This document shows positions 25,835-33,951 of a stretch of DNA of 64,000 bases, one piece after another. Every line of letters starts with the position of its first letter. Positions within the stretch are counted from its first letter, which is position 1. A program made the position numbers and the translations under genes. This DNA is from Sciscionella marina DSM 45152. Lineage in GTDB: Bacteria; Actinomycetota; Actinomycetes; Mycobacteriales; Pseudonocardiaceae. The notes beneath the pieces are model-generated. The model searched no databases, had not been told where the DNA came from, and was given only the letters and a program-made list of their open reading frames with translations. The stretch is taken from the NCBI RefSeq assembly GCF_000379465.1, contig NZ_KB905399.1:1-64000 (forward strand), given 5' to 3'.

Positions 25835-26968
25835 ATGCGTTTTTCGATCTTCCACAACGTCGGTGCACCCGGGCGTCTGCACGAAGTCGCGACGGTATTC
25901 GACGAGATGCGCGACATCGCGACGTTCGCCGATCAGGCGGGCTACCATTCGATCTGGTACACCGAGCACCACTTCGGGCACGAGGGCTTCGAACTGGTGC
26001 CCAACCCGGTGCTGATGGGGACCGATATCGCGGCGCGGACCTCGCGTATCCGGATCGGCCAGGCGGCCAACATCGTGACGTTCTGGAATCCGATGCGGCT
26101 GGCCGAGGACATCGCCATGCTCGACCAGCTCTCCGGTGGTCGAGTGGAAGTCGGAGTCGGGCGCGGTCTCTACGGCCGTGAGGCGATGAACCTCAATCCG
26201 AGTGCCGATCCACGCGATCAGGAACAGAATCGGGCGCTGTTCGAGGAAACACTCGAACTGCTGCGCAAGGCGTGGAGTGGCGAGTTCTTCGCGCACCAGG
26301 GACAGTTCCACCAGCTGCCCGCTCCGGGAATCACCTGGGACCACCCGCTCTCACCGTCCTCGCCGGAGTTCATCGGCGAGGACGGCACGATCGCGAAGCT
26401 GCGCGTGGTCCCCCAGTCACTGCAACGCCCGCATCCGCCGCTGTCTCAGGTGATCGATTCGCCGCGGTCGATCGAGAGTGCCGCGCGGTCCCGGATGAAC
26501 GGCATCTTCTGGATGCCGCCGATCTCCGAACTCAAGGACCGCTTCGCGCTCTACCGGGACACGCTTTCCGAAGCGACCGGTACGCCACAACAGCTGGGCG
26601 CCGGTCTATCCCTGGTCCGGGATGTGTACGTGGCCGACACCATGGAGCAGGCGCGCGCCGACTTCGAGGAGGCGCTGCTGACCTCCTACCGGTGGATCTG
26701 CCACTGGCGCGGGCTGAACAATCTGCGCGAGGTGGGCGAGGACATCAGCGGCCGCGAACTGGACTACGACTTCCTGGCCGAACGCAATCTGCTGGTCGGC
26801 ACCCCGGACTTCGTGGCCGGGAAGGTGCAGGAGCTGCAGGAGGAGTTGAATCTACAGGACCTGATGCTGTGGACCACGCACCCCGGCCTCGAACACCGCA
26901 AGGCGATGCGCAGCTTCGAGCTGTTCACCGAGAAGGTCATGCCCCAGTTCGCCGGGGAGAATGCGTGA
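25835..26968 (+). CDS. luciferase-like (LLM) flavin-dependent monooxygenase
   Basis: A 377-residue TIM-barrel enzyme using reduced FMN. LLM landmarks are YTEHHFGHEGFELVPNPVLM, RIRIGQAANIVTFWNP, and SGGRVEVGVGRGLYGREAMN. AAGGAG lies just before the ATG, 4 bp after the GntR gene. It should work with the flavin reductase encoded later in the operon. By analogy with RutA it may open or oxygenate an N-heterocycle, but it belongs to a different LLM subgroup from the RutA-like gene near 37 kb. Confidence 0.85.
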   Translation: MRFSIFHNVGAPGRLHEVATVFDEMRDIATFADQAGYHSIWYTEHHFGHEGFELVPNPVLMGTDIAARTSRIRIGQAANIVTFWNPMRLAEDIAMLDQLSGGRVEVGVGRGLYGREAMNLNPSADPRDQEQNRALFEETLELLRKAWSGEFFAHQGQFHQLPAPGITWDHPLSPSSPEFIGEDGTIAKLRVVPQSLQRPHPPLSQVIDSPRSIESAARSRMNGIFWMPPISELKDRFALYRDTLSEATGTPQQLGAGLSLVRDVYVADTMEQARADFEEALLTSYRWICHWRGLNNLREVGEDISGRELDYDFLAERNLLVGTPDFVAGKVQELQEELNLQDLMLWTTHPGLEHRKAMRSFELFTEKVMPQFAGENA

Positions 26969-27573
26969 ACCTGATACGGCGGATCGTGACGATCACCGAG
27001 GAACCGTTGGGTGAGCTCGGTGCACCGGTGCACACTCCGGTGCGCAAGGCCGCATCGGTGGCGGTGGTGGCGAATCCCTGGCTCGGCAGGGGAGTCCGCA
27101 CCGATCTCTCGGCCGAGGCGGATGAGCTCGCGCCGCTGCTGGCGCATGCACTCGCCGACCGGCTGCTGGCCGCACTCGGCGGTGCCACCGGGGTCGAGGC
27201 CTTCGGCAAGGCGGCGATCGTCGGGCTGGACGGCGAGATCGAGCACGCCGGAGCGCTGATCCACACCCCGTACTTCGGGGATGTGCTGCGCCACCGCACG
27301 GAGGGCGAGGCGATCATCGTGTTCTCCGATCAGCGCGCCGCCGCGGGAACCACCCTGCAGGTTCCGTTGTGGCACAAGGAACGTGCCGCCACCCGCTCGC
27401 ACTACCAGACCATGTCCGTGCGGGTGCCGGACGCACCGCGGCCCGGCGAGATCGCGGTGATCGCGGTGGCCTCGGACGGACCGCGCCCGAACGCGCGCAT
27501 CGGCGACCGCGCCACGGATTCCCCGCTCGCCGAAGCCGTACTGACCCGAACAGGAGTGGAACAGACCGTATGA
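26965..27573 (+). CDS. DUF1185 (amino acid synthesis) family protein, copy 1
   Basis: A 202-residue protein of the poorly understood DUF1185 family. Conserved blocks are AFGKAAIVGLDGEIEHAGAL and ALIHTPYFGDVLR, then GTTLQVPLWHKERAATRSHY and VRVPDAPRPGEIAVIAVA. GTG is used with a 4-bp GTGA overlap to the monooxygenase. The family name is historical and its reaction is not established. Two different copies side by side suggest a heteromer or two successive steps. Confidence 0.8.
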   Translation: MNLIRRIVTITEEPLGELGAPVHTPVRKAASVAVVANPWLGRGVRTDLSAEADELAPLLAHALADRLLAALGGATGVEAFGKAAIVGLDGEIEHAGALIHTPYFGDVLRHRTEGEAIIVFSDQRAAAGTTLQVPLWHKERAATRSHYQTMSVRVPDAPRPGEIAVIAVASDGPRPNARIGDRATDSPLAEAVLTRTGVEQTV

Positions 27574-28127
27574 GCACCGCTATCCGCAGCATCACCACCT
27601 ACGTGGACGAAACCCTGACCGAGGGCGGCAGGCCGGTCGAACCCGCCGCACGCGTAGCCGTCGTGCTCGCCGTGCTCACGAATCCCTGGGCAGGCCAGGG
27701 ATTCGTGACCGAGCTCGGCCCGACCATCGACGAGGTCGCACCCGATCTGGGCAAGCTGCTCAGCGATCGGGTGGTCACCGCGCTCGGCGCCCCCGTCGAG
27801 GCGTACGGGAAAGCGGCGATCGTGGGCCTCGACGGGGAGATCGAGCACGGATCCGGACTGATCCACACGCTGAAGTTCGGCAACCACTTCCGGGACGCGG
27901 CGAAGGCGAGCACGCTGTTGCCCGCGGTGGAAAAGCGCGCCCCGGCGGGAACTGTGTTCGACATTCCGCTCAAACACGTCACCGACGCGACCATTCGCTC
28001 GCATCACCAGAGCGTCGAAGTACGGGTCCCGGACGCACCGCGGGGCGAGGAGATCATCGTCGGACTCGCCGCGGCCGCGCAGGGGCGTCCGCAGGCACGG
28101 CTGGCTTCACTGGCGAGCGAACAGTGA
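27570..28127 (+). CDS. DUF1185 (amino acid synthesis) family protein, copy 2
   Basis: A 185-residue paralogue of the preceding protein, sharing AYGKAAIVGLDGEIEHGSGL, LIHTLKFGNHFRDA, GTVFDIPLKHVTDATIRSHH and VRVPDAPRGEEI. The core is well kept but the N-terminus differs. It is linked by ATGA overlap to copy 1 and by a 4-bp overlap to the hydrolase. The conserved Glu-His of GEIEH and the RSHH/RSHY histidine are candidate active-site residues in both copies; this is inference from conservation. Confidence 0.8.
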   Translation: MSTAIRSITTYVDETLTEGGRPVEPAARVAVVLAVLTNPWAGQGFVTELGPTIDEVAPDLGKLLSDRVVTALGAPVEAYGKAAIVGLDGEIEHGSGLIHTLKFGNHFRDAAKASTLLPAVEKRAPAGTVFDIPLKHVTDATIRSHHQSVEVRVPDAPRGEEIIVGLAAAAQGRPQARLASLASEQ

Positions 28128-28888
28128 GCCCGGCCGGGACGGTGATCCTGCTGCACGGTGTCGGCCTGGACCACACCATGTGGGATCGGGTCACGCCCAC
28201 ACTCGCCCAGCAGTGCACGGTGCACACCCCGGACCTGCCCGGGCACGGGGACGCGCCGGACGCGCCCGAGGGGTGCACGCTCACCGACCTGGCCGCACCA
28301 CTGACCGGACTCGGCGCCGGTGCCGTTCATCTCGTGGGGTTCTCGCTCGGCGCGCTGGTTGCCACCCGGTTCGCCCTCGACCATCCGGAACGGGTGGCCT
28401 CACTGACCCTGATCAGCGCGGTGGCGAACCGCTCCGCGATCGAACGTACCTCGGTGACCGGACGATTGGAGGCGGCCCGGGAGAACCTGCCCGCCACCTT
28501 CGACGCCGCTATCGAGCGCTGGTTCTCCCCGCAGTGGCGGGCCACGGAGCCGGAGCTGGCCGAGCGGGTACGCGCCGTACTGCGCGCCAACCGGCCCTCC
28601 TCCTACCTGGCCTGCTACACGGTGTTCGCGCACGCGGACGCCGAGCTGTGGCCGCTGTTGCCGCGGCTGAACCCAAGGGTGCTCGCGATGACCGGGGAAC
28701 AGGATCCCGGGTCGACTCCGGCGATGTCCGCCGCGCTGGCCGAACGGGTGCCGCACGGGCGTTCGGCGGTGGTTCCGGGCGCCCGGCACCTGCTTCCCCT
28801 CGAACACCCCGAAGCCGTGACCGAAGCGGTCCTCGCCCAGCTCGACGACCGTCCTCTCGAACTACCCACAGGAGCCGTTCAGCGATGA
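28124..28888 (+). CDS. alpha/beta hydrolase
   Basis: A 254-residue hydrolase of the 3-oxoadipate enol-lactonase/RutD-like class. It has oxyanion motif LLHGVGLDHTMWDRVTPTLA, nucleophile elbow GFSLGALVA, acid region LAMTGEQDPGSTP, and His in PGARHLLPLEHPEAV. GTG starts inside the end of DUF1185 copy 2. In a RutA-type scheme this position would hydrolyse an acyl-carbamate or enol-lactone product. That role is only suggested by context. Confidence 0.82.
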   Translation: MSPAGTVILLHGVGLDHTMWDRVTPTLAQQCTVHTPDLPGHGDAPDAPEGCTLTDLAAPLTGLGAGAVHLVGFSLGALVATRFALDHPERVASLTLISAVANRSAIERTSVTGRLEAARENLPATFDAAIERWFSPQWRATEPELAERVRAVLRANRPSSYLACYTVFAHADAELWPLLPRLNPRVLAMTGEQDPGSTPAMSAALAERVPHGRSAVVPGARHLLPLEHPEAVTEAVLAQLDDRPLELPTGAVQR

Positions 28889-30375
28889 CCGATCAGCTTC
28901 CGCGCTATCAGCACTACATCGCCGGCGAAACCCGCGCCCCCGCCGAGGGCGAGTACTTCGCCAGCGACAACCCTGCCACCGGCCGAGCCTGGTACGAAGC
29001 CGCACGCGGTACGGCCGCCGACGTCGAACGCGCGGTGACCGCAGCAAAGCGGGCCTTCGAAGATCCCTCCTGGCGCCGGCTTTCCCAGACCCGCAGGGGC
29101 GCGCTGCTGCGCCGGGCCGGCGAGCTGATCGGCGAGCATGCCGAGGAACTCGCCCGCGTGGAGACCAACGACAACGGCAAGCTGCTCCGCGAGATGACCG
29201 CCCAGCTGGCCGGACTGCCCGAGTACTTCCACTACTACGCCGGTCTCGCCGACAAGATCCACGGCGAGACCATCCCGGCCAGCAGCGTCGATGTGCTCAA
29301 CTACACGCTGCGCGAACCCGTCGGCGTGGTCGGGGCCATCACGCCGTGGAACTCACCGCTGCTGTTGACCACCGCGAAACTGGCCCCGGCCCTGGCCGCC
29401 GGTAACACCGCGGTGATCAAACCCTCCGAATACACCAGCGCCTCGATGCTGACCCTGGCCCCGCTGTTCGACCAGGCAGGATTCCCGCCCGGAGTGGTGA
29501 ACGTGGTCACCGGGCTCGGCGCCGATGCCGGGGCACCACTGGTGGACCATCCGGATGTGGCGAAGCTGTCGTTTACCGGCAGCACCGCGACCGGAGCATG
29601 GATCGCCGAACGCGCCGGGCGGCGGCTGGTGCGCGCCGGACTCGAACTCGGAGGCAAATCCCCACAGCTGGTGTTCGCCGATGCGGACATCGCCAGCGCG
29701 GCGAATGGTGTCATCGCGGGAATCTTCGCCGCCGCGGGACAGACCTGCATCGCGGGCAGCCGCGTGCTGGCCCACCGCTCGGTCTACGACGAACTGGTCG
29801 CCCGCGTCATCGAGCGCGCCAAGACGATCCGGATCGGTGACCCCACCGATCCGGGCACCGAGCTCGGCCCGCTCGCCACCCCGGCACAGCTGGCCAAGGT
29901 GCAGGACTACGTCGAGGCGGGCCAGGCCGACGGCGGCGCACTCGCCTACGGCGGCGGGCAGCCGGACACCGGACTCGGCGGATGGTTCCACGAGCCGACG
30001 GTGTTCACCGGTCTGGACAACCACGCGCGGATGTGCCGCGAGGAAATCTTCGGCCCGGTGGTGGCGATCATCCCGTTCGACGACGACGAGGAAGCACTGC
30101 GCATCGCCAACGACACCAATTACGGCCTCGCCGCGGGAATCTGGACCAAGGACCTGGGCCGCGCCCACCGCGCGGCCGCCGCGCTCGACGCGGGAACCGT
30201 CTGGGTCAACATGTACCGCGCGATGTCCCCCATGTCCCCGCGCTCCGGATTCAAGACCTCCGGCCTCGGCGTCGAACACGGCACCGAAGTGATCCGCGAA
30301 TACACCCGGCTCAAGAGCGTGTGGATCAACACCAGTGACGAACCCGCAGGCGACCCGTTCGTGCTGCGGTCCTGA
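28885..30375 (+). CDS. NAD(P)+-dependent aldehyde dehydrogenase
   Basis: A 496-residue ALDH. It has VVGAITPWNSPLLLTTAKLA (cofactor loop and oxyanion Asn), general-base Glu in GLELGGKSPQLVF, nucleophile Cys in AAGQTCIAGSRV, and the EEIFGPVVAIIPF motif, so it is complete and likely active. It overlaps the hydrolase gene by 4 bp. It presumably oxidises the aldehyde released by the monooxygenase/hydrolase steps, in place of the RutE reductase of the classical pyrimidine pathway. Confidence 0.92.
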   Translation: MTDQLPRYQHYIAGETRAPAEGEYFASDNPATGRAWYEAARGTAADVERAVTAAKRAFEDPSWRRLSQTRRGALLRRAGELIGEHAEELARVETNDNGKLLREMTAQLAGLPEYFHYYAGLADKIHGETIPASSVDVLNYTLREPVGVVGAITPWNSPLLLTTAKLAPALAAGNTAVIKPSEYTSASMLTLAPLFDQAGFPPGVVNVVTGLGADAGAPLVDHPDVAKLSFTGSTATGAWIAERAGRRLVRAGLELGGKSPQLVFADADIASAANGVIAGIFAAAGQTCIAGSRVLAHRSVYDELVARVIERAKTIRIGDPTDPGTELGPLATPAQLAKVQDYVEAGQADGGALAYGGGQPDTGLGGWFHEPTVFTGLDNHARMCREEIFGPVVAIIPFDDDEEALRIANDTNYGLAAGIWTKDLGRAHRAAAALDAGTVWVNMYRAMSPMSPRSGFKTSGLGVEHGTEVIREYTRLKSVWINTSDEPAGDPFVLRS

Positions 30376-30402
30376 GCATTCCCGCCGGAGAAAGGCAAGC
30401 CG

Positions 30403-30930
30403 ATGAGCGACCTCATCCCCACCATCGACGCGGACGGCGTCGTGGACAAGACCGCTCTGCGTACCGCGTTCGGCCGGTTTCCCAGCGGCGTGACCGCGAT
30501 CTGCGCACTCGACCAAACGGGCACGCCGACCGGGATGGCAGCGAGTGCCTTCGTAGCGGTCTCCCTGGAACCCCCGCTGGTCGGAATCTGCGTGCAACAC
30601 ACCTCCACCACCTGGCCACTGCTACGTCACCGGTCGCGGATCGGGCTCTCGGTGCTCGGCGAGTCCCAGGATCGCGCGTGCCGCCAGCTTGCCGCGAAAA
30701 ACGGTGACCGGTTCGCCGGAATGGACTGGCACACCACCAAGGAAGGGGCGCTACTGCTGCACGGCGCGACCGCCTGGCTGGACTGCGCCGTCGAACACAC
30801 CGTCACCATGGGCGATCACGACCTCGTCGTGTTCCGGGTACACCGCCAGTGCACCCATCCCCAGCGCGGCGCGCTCGTGTTCCACGCCAGCAACTTCCAC
30901 GGGCTCGCCGAACTGGACCAGGCATCATGA
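30403..30930 (+). CDS. flavin reductase (NAD(P)H:FMN)
   Basis: A 175-residue split-barrel flavin reductase of the HpaC/RutF type. Conserved parts are ALRTAFGRFPSGVTAICAL, AASAFVAVSLEPPLVGICVQ and LGESQDRACRQLAAKNGDRF, and a C-terminal GDHDLVVFRVHRQC. It would supply FMNH2 to the operon's LLM monooxygenase. GGAGAAAGG precedes the ATG; the end is coupled (ATGA) to the RibB/RibA-like gene. Confidence 0.88.
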   Translation: MSDLIPTIDADGVVDKTALRTAFGRFPSGVTAICALDQTGTPTGMAASAFVAVSLEPPLVGICVQHTSTTWPLLRHRSRIGLSVLGESQDRACRQLAAKNGDRFAGMDWHTTKEGALLLHGATAWLDCAVEHTVTMGDHDLVVFRVHRQCTHPQRGALVFHASNFHGLAELDQAS

Positions 30931-31901
30931 CAGTGCTGCCCGGATACGACCCGAGGCTCGCCACCGCCCCGGACACCGGCGGCCTCCCCGCCGCGCTGGC
31001 CACGCTGCTGGACGGCAAACCGGTACTGCTCGCCGATGACACCGGCGGCCAGATCCTGCTCGCCGCCGCTCTTGCCGAACCCGGCTGGGTCGCCTGGACC
31101 GTCCGCTACAGCAGCGGTTTCCTGTACACCGCCATGGCGCCGGACCGCGCCGCTGCGCTGGACCTGCCGCCCATGACGGCGAACGCGGACGCCGAAGCCG
31201 CGCCGTTCACCGTCGCTTTCGACGCGGCGACCGGAGTGGGAACCGGCATCAGCGCCACCGATCGGGCCAGAGCCGCCCGGTTAGCGGCCGATCCGGCGAC
31301 ATGCCCGCAAGACCTGCACCGGCCCGGCCACGTCATCGGATACCGCACCCATCCGGATGGGCTGCTTTGCCGCCGTGGTGCGGGCGAAGCCGCCGTGGCG
31401 CTCTGCGAGCTCGCCGGGTTGCCACCGGTCGGACTGCTCGCGGACGTGGTCACCGATCCGGGCTGCCCGGCCGAACTCGCCCGCAAGCACGGGCTGCCAC
31501 TGCTCGATCTGGCCGAACTGACCGAAAACCGCCGCCGACAGGCCGATCGGGTCACCCTCGAGACCCGCTCCGAGCTGTCCACTGAACACGGGCCGTTCGC
31601 CGCGCTGAGCTACCGGGACCGGGTCACCGGCGCGGAACACTTCGTGCTTCGCCCGCGCGAACACCGGACCGGGCGGCCCGTTGTCCTCGTGCACCGGGAA
31701 TCCCCGCGTGACCTGATCACACCGCGCGATCCCGGCCCCGTCCTGCGGGAGATCGCCGAGGAAGGCGGCGCGCTCGTCTACCTGCGCGAGCCCTTACAGT
31801 CCGCCGGTCCGGTCGTGCCGAGCGCGGCGGCCGCACTCCTGAACGCGCTCGGTATCACCGATTCCCGGCTGCACCCCGCGTCCACGCTCTCGGAGGTTTG
31901 A
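30927..31901 (+). CDS. degenerate RibB/RibA-like protein, probably not a DHBP synthase
   Basis: A 324-residue protein with a RibB-like N-terminal ~200 residues (GTGISATDRARAARLA, DLHRPGHVIGYRTHPDG) and a RibA-like remainder (EHGPFAALSYRDRVTGAEHF, EEGGALVYLREP). The RibB acidic loop (D.REnEGD) is replaced by LLADDTGGQILLAA, the catalytic His of RxGHTEA is lost (RRGAGEAAVAL), and the Glu of vicEi is absent. The RibA part has none of the three zinc Cys (VHRESPRDLITPRDPG). Fold retained, both chemistries apparently lost: a flavin-precursor binder, a new enzyme or a regulator are possible. It ends the GntR-controlled operon. Confidence 0.72.
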   Translation: MTVLPGYDPRLATAPDTGGLPAALATLLDGKPVLLADDTGGQILLAAALAEPGWVAWTVRYSSGFLYTAMAPDRAAALDLPPMTANADAEAAPFTVAFDAATGVGTGISATDRARAARLAADPATCPQDLHRPGHVIGYRTHPDGLLCRRGAGEAAVALCELAGLPPVGLLADVVTDPGCPAELARKHGLPLLDLAELTENRRRQADRVTLETRSELSTEHGPFAALSYRDRVTGAEHFVLRPREHRTGRPVVLVHRESPRDLITPRDPGPVLREIAEEGGALVYLREPLQSAGPVVPSAAAALLNALGITDSRLHPASTLSEV

Positions 31902-32039
31902 GCTGTCCGTCGAGCGGGCTCCGGCTTCGCAGACCGGGACGGTGCGCAGCGGTGCGGCGGCCATGACTTGACGACAGCCGATGGCTTCGTCAGTCGAGCG
32001 CGTCTTCGGTCGCGTGATGCTGGACTCGGGTTTCGCGTT

Positions 32040-32370
32040 CTCGTGTGCAGTGTCGCCCCTTGGTCAGCGCCGCTGACGATCTGGCCGAGGGCTGCGATCA
32101 CCATCCCGATATAGGGGAAAAGACCGGACACGACGGGATTCCCCACGGCCAGCAGTAGTGAACCGGTGCCGCAGCCCGCCACCGAAGGCTGTAACCAGGA
32201 ACAGGTAGCCGCTGATCAGATACGCCGCGAGTTCGATCCCAGCGCAGCGCCGGATGCTCACGCTCCGCGGCGAGGAACGACGAGAGATGGGTATCGGCCG
32301 CCACCACCGCGTAGAACAACAGAGCTACTCCCGGAGTGGTGGACAAGCGCGTCGTCTCTGTCCGTCGCTC
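32040..32370 (-). pseudogene. decayed small membrane protein
   Basis: Three frames together give a plausible membrane protein: GVALLFYAVVAADTHLSSFL with AAEREHPALR, then AGIELAAYLISGYLFLVTAF, then GNPVVSGLFPYIGMVIAALG. No one frame carries more than two of these. I do not recognise the family. The rest of 31902-32423 shows nothing. Confidence 0.3.
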
Positions 32371-32423
32371 GTACGGCAGGACTACCGGACCGGCAGGCCA
32401 GGCGGGTGGGGCACGGTACGAGG

Positions 32424-33437
32424 TCAGCCCGCCGGTCGCGCGTTCTTGGCCGCCTCGGACAGTTTCGGCAGATAGCGGTCGAGCATCCACGGCAGGCTCA
32501 GCACGTTGGCGGTGCTGGTGGCGAAAACGAACGGCGGATCGGTGTACGGGATGTATGCCTTGTTCCGCACTGCGGGCAACTGCGCGAAGCCCGGCTGGTT
32601 TTCCGCGGTCCGTTGTACGGCCGTCGTCGGGTACCAGGCGATCAGCACGTTCGCCTTGATCGAGGACAGCTGTTCGGCGCTGATCGCGGTGGAGAACGTG
32701 GTGGAACCGTCAGTATGCGCGAGGTTCTGCACGAACGGATCGACCGTGAAGCCCAGCGCGGCGAGCAATTTCAGCCGGGCGTCGTCGGCGTGGTAGAGGT
32801 TGAATGTGCCTGCCTTGAGCTGGCTGCCGAACACGACCGTTTTCCCCCGGAACTCCGGATGCGAGGCGGCTGCCTTGGCGATGCGCGCCTCGGTGGTCCT
32901 GCGCAATTCCTCGGCCTTGTCCGAGCGGCCGAGTGCCTTCCCGACGAGGGAGAGCTGGTCCTGCCAGCTGGTTGCCCACGCCTTGCCGGGGTAGGCGACC
33001 GTCGGTGCGACGTTGGACAGTTGCGCGTACTGCTGTTTGTCCAGCCCGGAATCGACCGCCAGGATCACGTCGGGATGCAGCTTGGCGATGTCCTCGAACG
33101 GAACATGGCCGCTGGTGGTGTTCAGCAGGGCCGGCTTCTTCCCCTTCAGTAGTGGCTTGTCCCAGGGGAGGATGCCGTCCTTGGTGCCCGAGTCGGAACT
33201 GAAGTCCGGCATGCCGACCGGAACCACCCCGAGCGCGAGTGCTGCGTCCTGGCTACCCCAGCCGATGGTCACCACACGCTTCGGATGCACCGGCACATGC
33301 GCGGTACCCAGCGCAGACCGGACGGCTACCGTCTGATCCCGATCGTTCGCTGCATGTGTGCCGCCACAGCCGACCGTAACGGCGGCCGCCGTGATGAGCA
33401 CACCGAACATCCCCCATTGCCGCAACCGGCGCCACAT
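32424..33437 (-). CDS. iron-siderophore ABC transporter substrate-binding lipoprotein
   Basis: A 337-residue FepB/FhuD-type periplasmic-binding protein. I chose the ATG before WRRLRQWGMFGVLITAAAVT because GGAGGAG lies just upstream and the segment is a lipoprotein signal with lipidation Cys in VTVGCGG. The fold is the class III single-helix type (HVPVHPKRVVTIGWGSQD, LHPDVILAVDSGLDKQQYAQ, SIKANVLIAWYPTT). An IdeR-like box directly upstream indicates iron repression. The permease and ATPase are not in the neighbourhood. Confidence 0.88.
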   Translation of the reverse strand: MWRRLRQWGMFGVLITAAAVTVGCGGTHAANDRDQTVAVRSALGTAHVPVHPKRVVTIGWGSQDAALALGVVPVGMPDFSSDSGTKDGILPWDKPLLKGKKPALLNTTSGHVPFEDIAKLHPDVILAVDSGLDKQQYAQLSNVAPTVAYPGKAWATSWQDQLSLVGKALGRSDKAEELRRTTEARIAKAAASHPEFRGKTVVFGSQLKAGTFNLYHADDARLKLLAALGFTVDPFVQNLAHTDGSTTFSTAISAEQLSSIKANVLIAWYPTTAVQRTAENQPGFAQLPAVRNKAYIPYTDPPFVFATSTANVLSLPWMLDRYLPKLSEAAKNARPAG

Positions 33438-33455
33438 TGCTCCTCCTCCAGAAAC

Positions 33456-33474
33456 TAAGGTATAGCTTACCTTA
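33456..33474. promoter_or_regulatory. IdeR/DtxR-type iron box
   Basis: TAAGGTATAGCTTACCTTA is a 19-bp imperfect palindrome matching the TTAGGTTAGGCTAACCTAA consensus in most positions, with TAAGGT/ACCTTA ends perfect. It is 18 bp before the siderophore-binding lipoprotein start, where it would block the promoter when Fe(II) is plentiful. Confidence 0.75.
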
Positions 33475-33951
33475 CTACGACCCGGCCGGGTTCCACGTTC
33501 GCTGTGACACACTCCAGTGGTGCGTATCGGCTGCCTCGAGCAGCGTGCGCGGCACGGTGGCACGATCGGTTGGGGCGAGCGGGTCCAGCGGCTCTTCCTC
33601 GCTGTCGGCGTTGGGGGAGTGGCGCTTCGTGGCAGACCGTCGGCCCTGGGAGGTGAGTTCCGGTACTCGCCTGCGCCCGTCGGTGGGATCGCCCCTGCCC
33701 ATCAGCAATACCTGCTCGACGCAGGTCTCGGTGATCGACATGGCGTTACCGGGGGTCGATGCCGGTCCGCCGCCACGAGGTCGTGGACCGGAATCTGAGA
33801 GAGCACGCCTGGTGGAGGGGTGCTCGCCAGCCGAATCAACCTTTCGGAAGTGCTGCGCGGTGATGAACAGCAACACCGGTACGGCGTAGCTCGGCAGCCC
33901 GAACAGTGGACCCGGCAGCAGGCCGGAAGGTGTCGACGATCCGGGATTCAC
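33475..33951 (-). CDS. hypothetical protein coupled to RibB-like gene
   Basis: A 158-codon frame that I do not recognise. GTG starts at the stop of the RibB-like gene with a 4-bp GTGA overlap, the layout of coupled genes, and it ends exactly where the iron box begins. Near the N-terminus is one hydrophobic stretch, LFGLPSYAVPVLLFITAQHF; the remainder is polar and low-complexity (PNADSEEEPLDPLAPTDR). It could be a small membrane-anchored protein or a decayed tail. Confidence 0.4.
   Translation of the reverse strand: MNPGSSTPSGLLPGPLFGLPSYAVPVLLFITAQHFRKVDSAGEHPSTRRALSDSGPRPRGGGPASTPGNAMSITETCVEQVLLMGRGDPTDGRRRVPELTSQGRRSATKRHSPNADSEEEPLDPLAPTDRATVPRTLLEAADTHHWSVSQRTWNPAGS

Noticed and set aside
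30927-31901. Annotation as functional riboflavin synthesis enzyme RibBA
   Set aside because: The acidic RibB loop, GHTEA His and RibA zinc Cys are all missing.
22968-31901. True Rut pyrimidine pathway
   Set aside because: There is no RutB isochorismatase and no RutC in the operon, and the oxygenase is not of the RutA subgroup; only the logic is similar.
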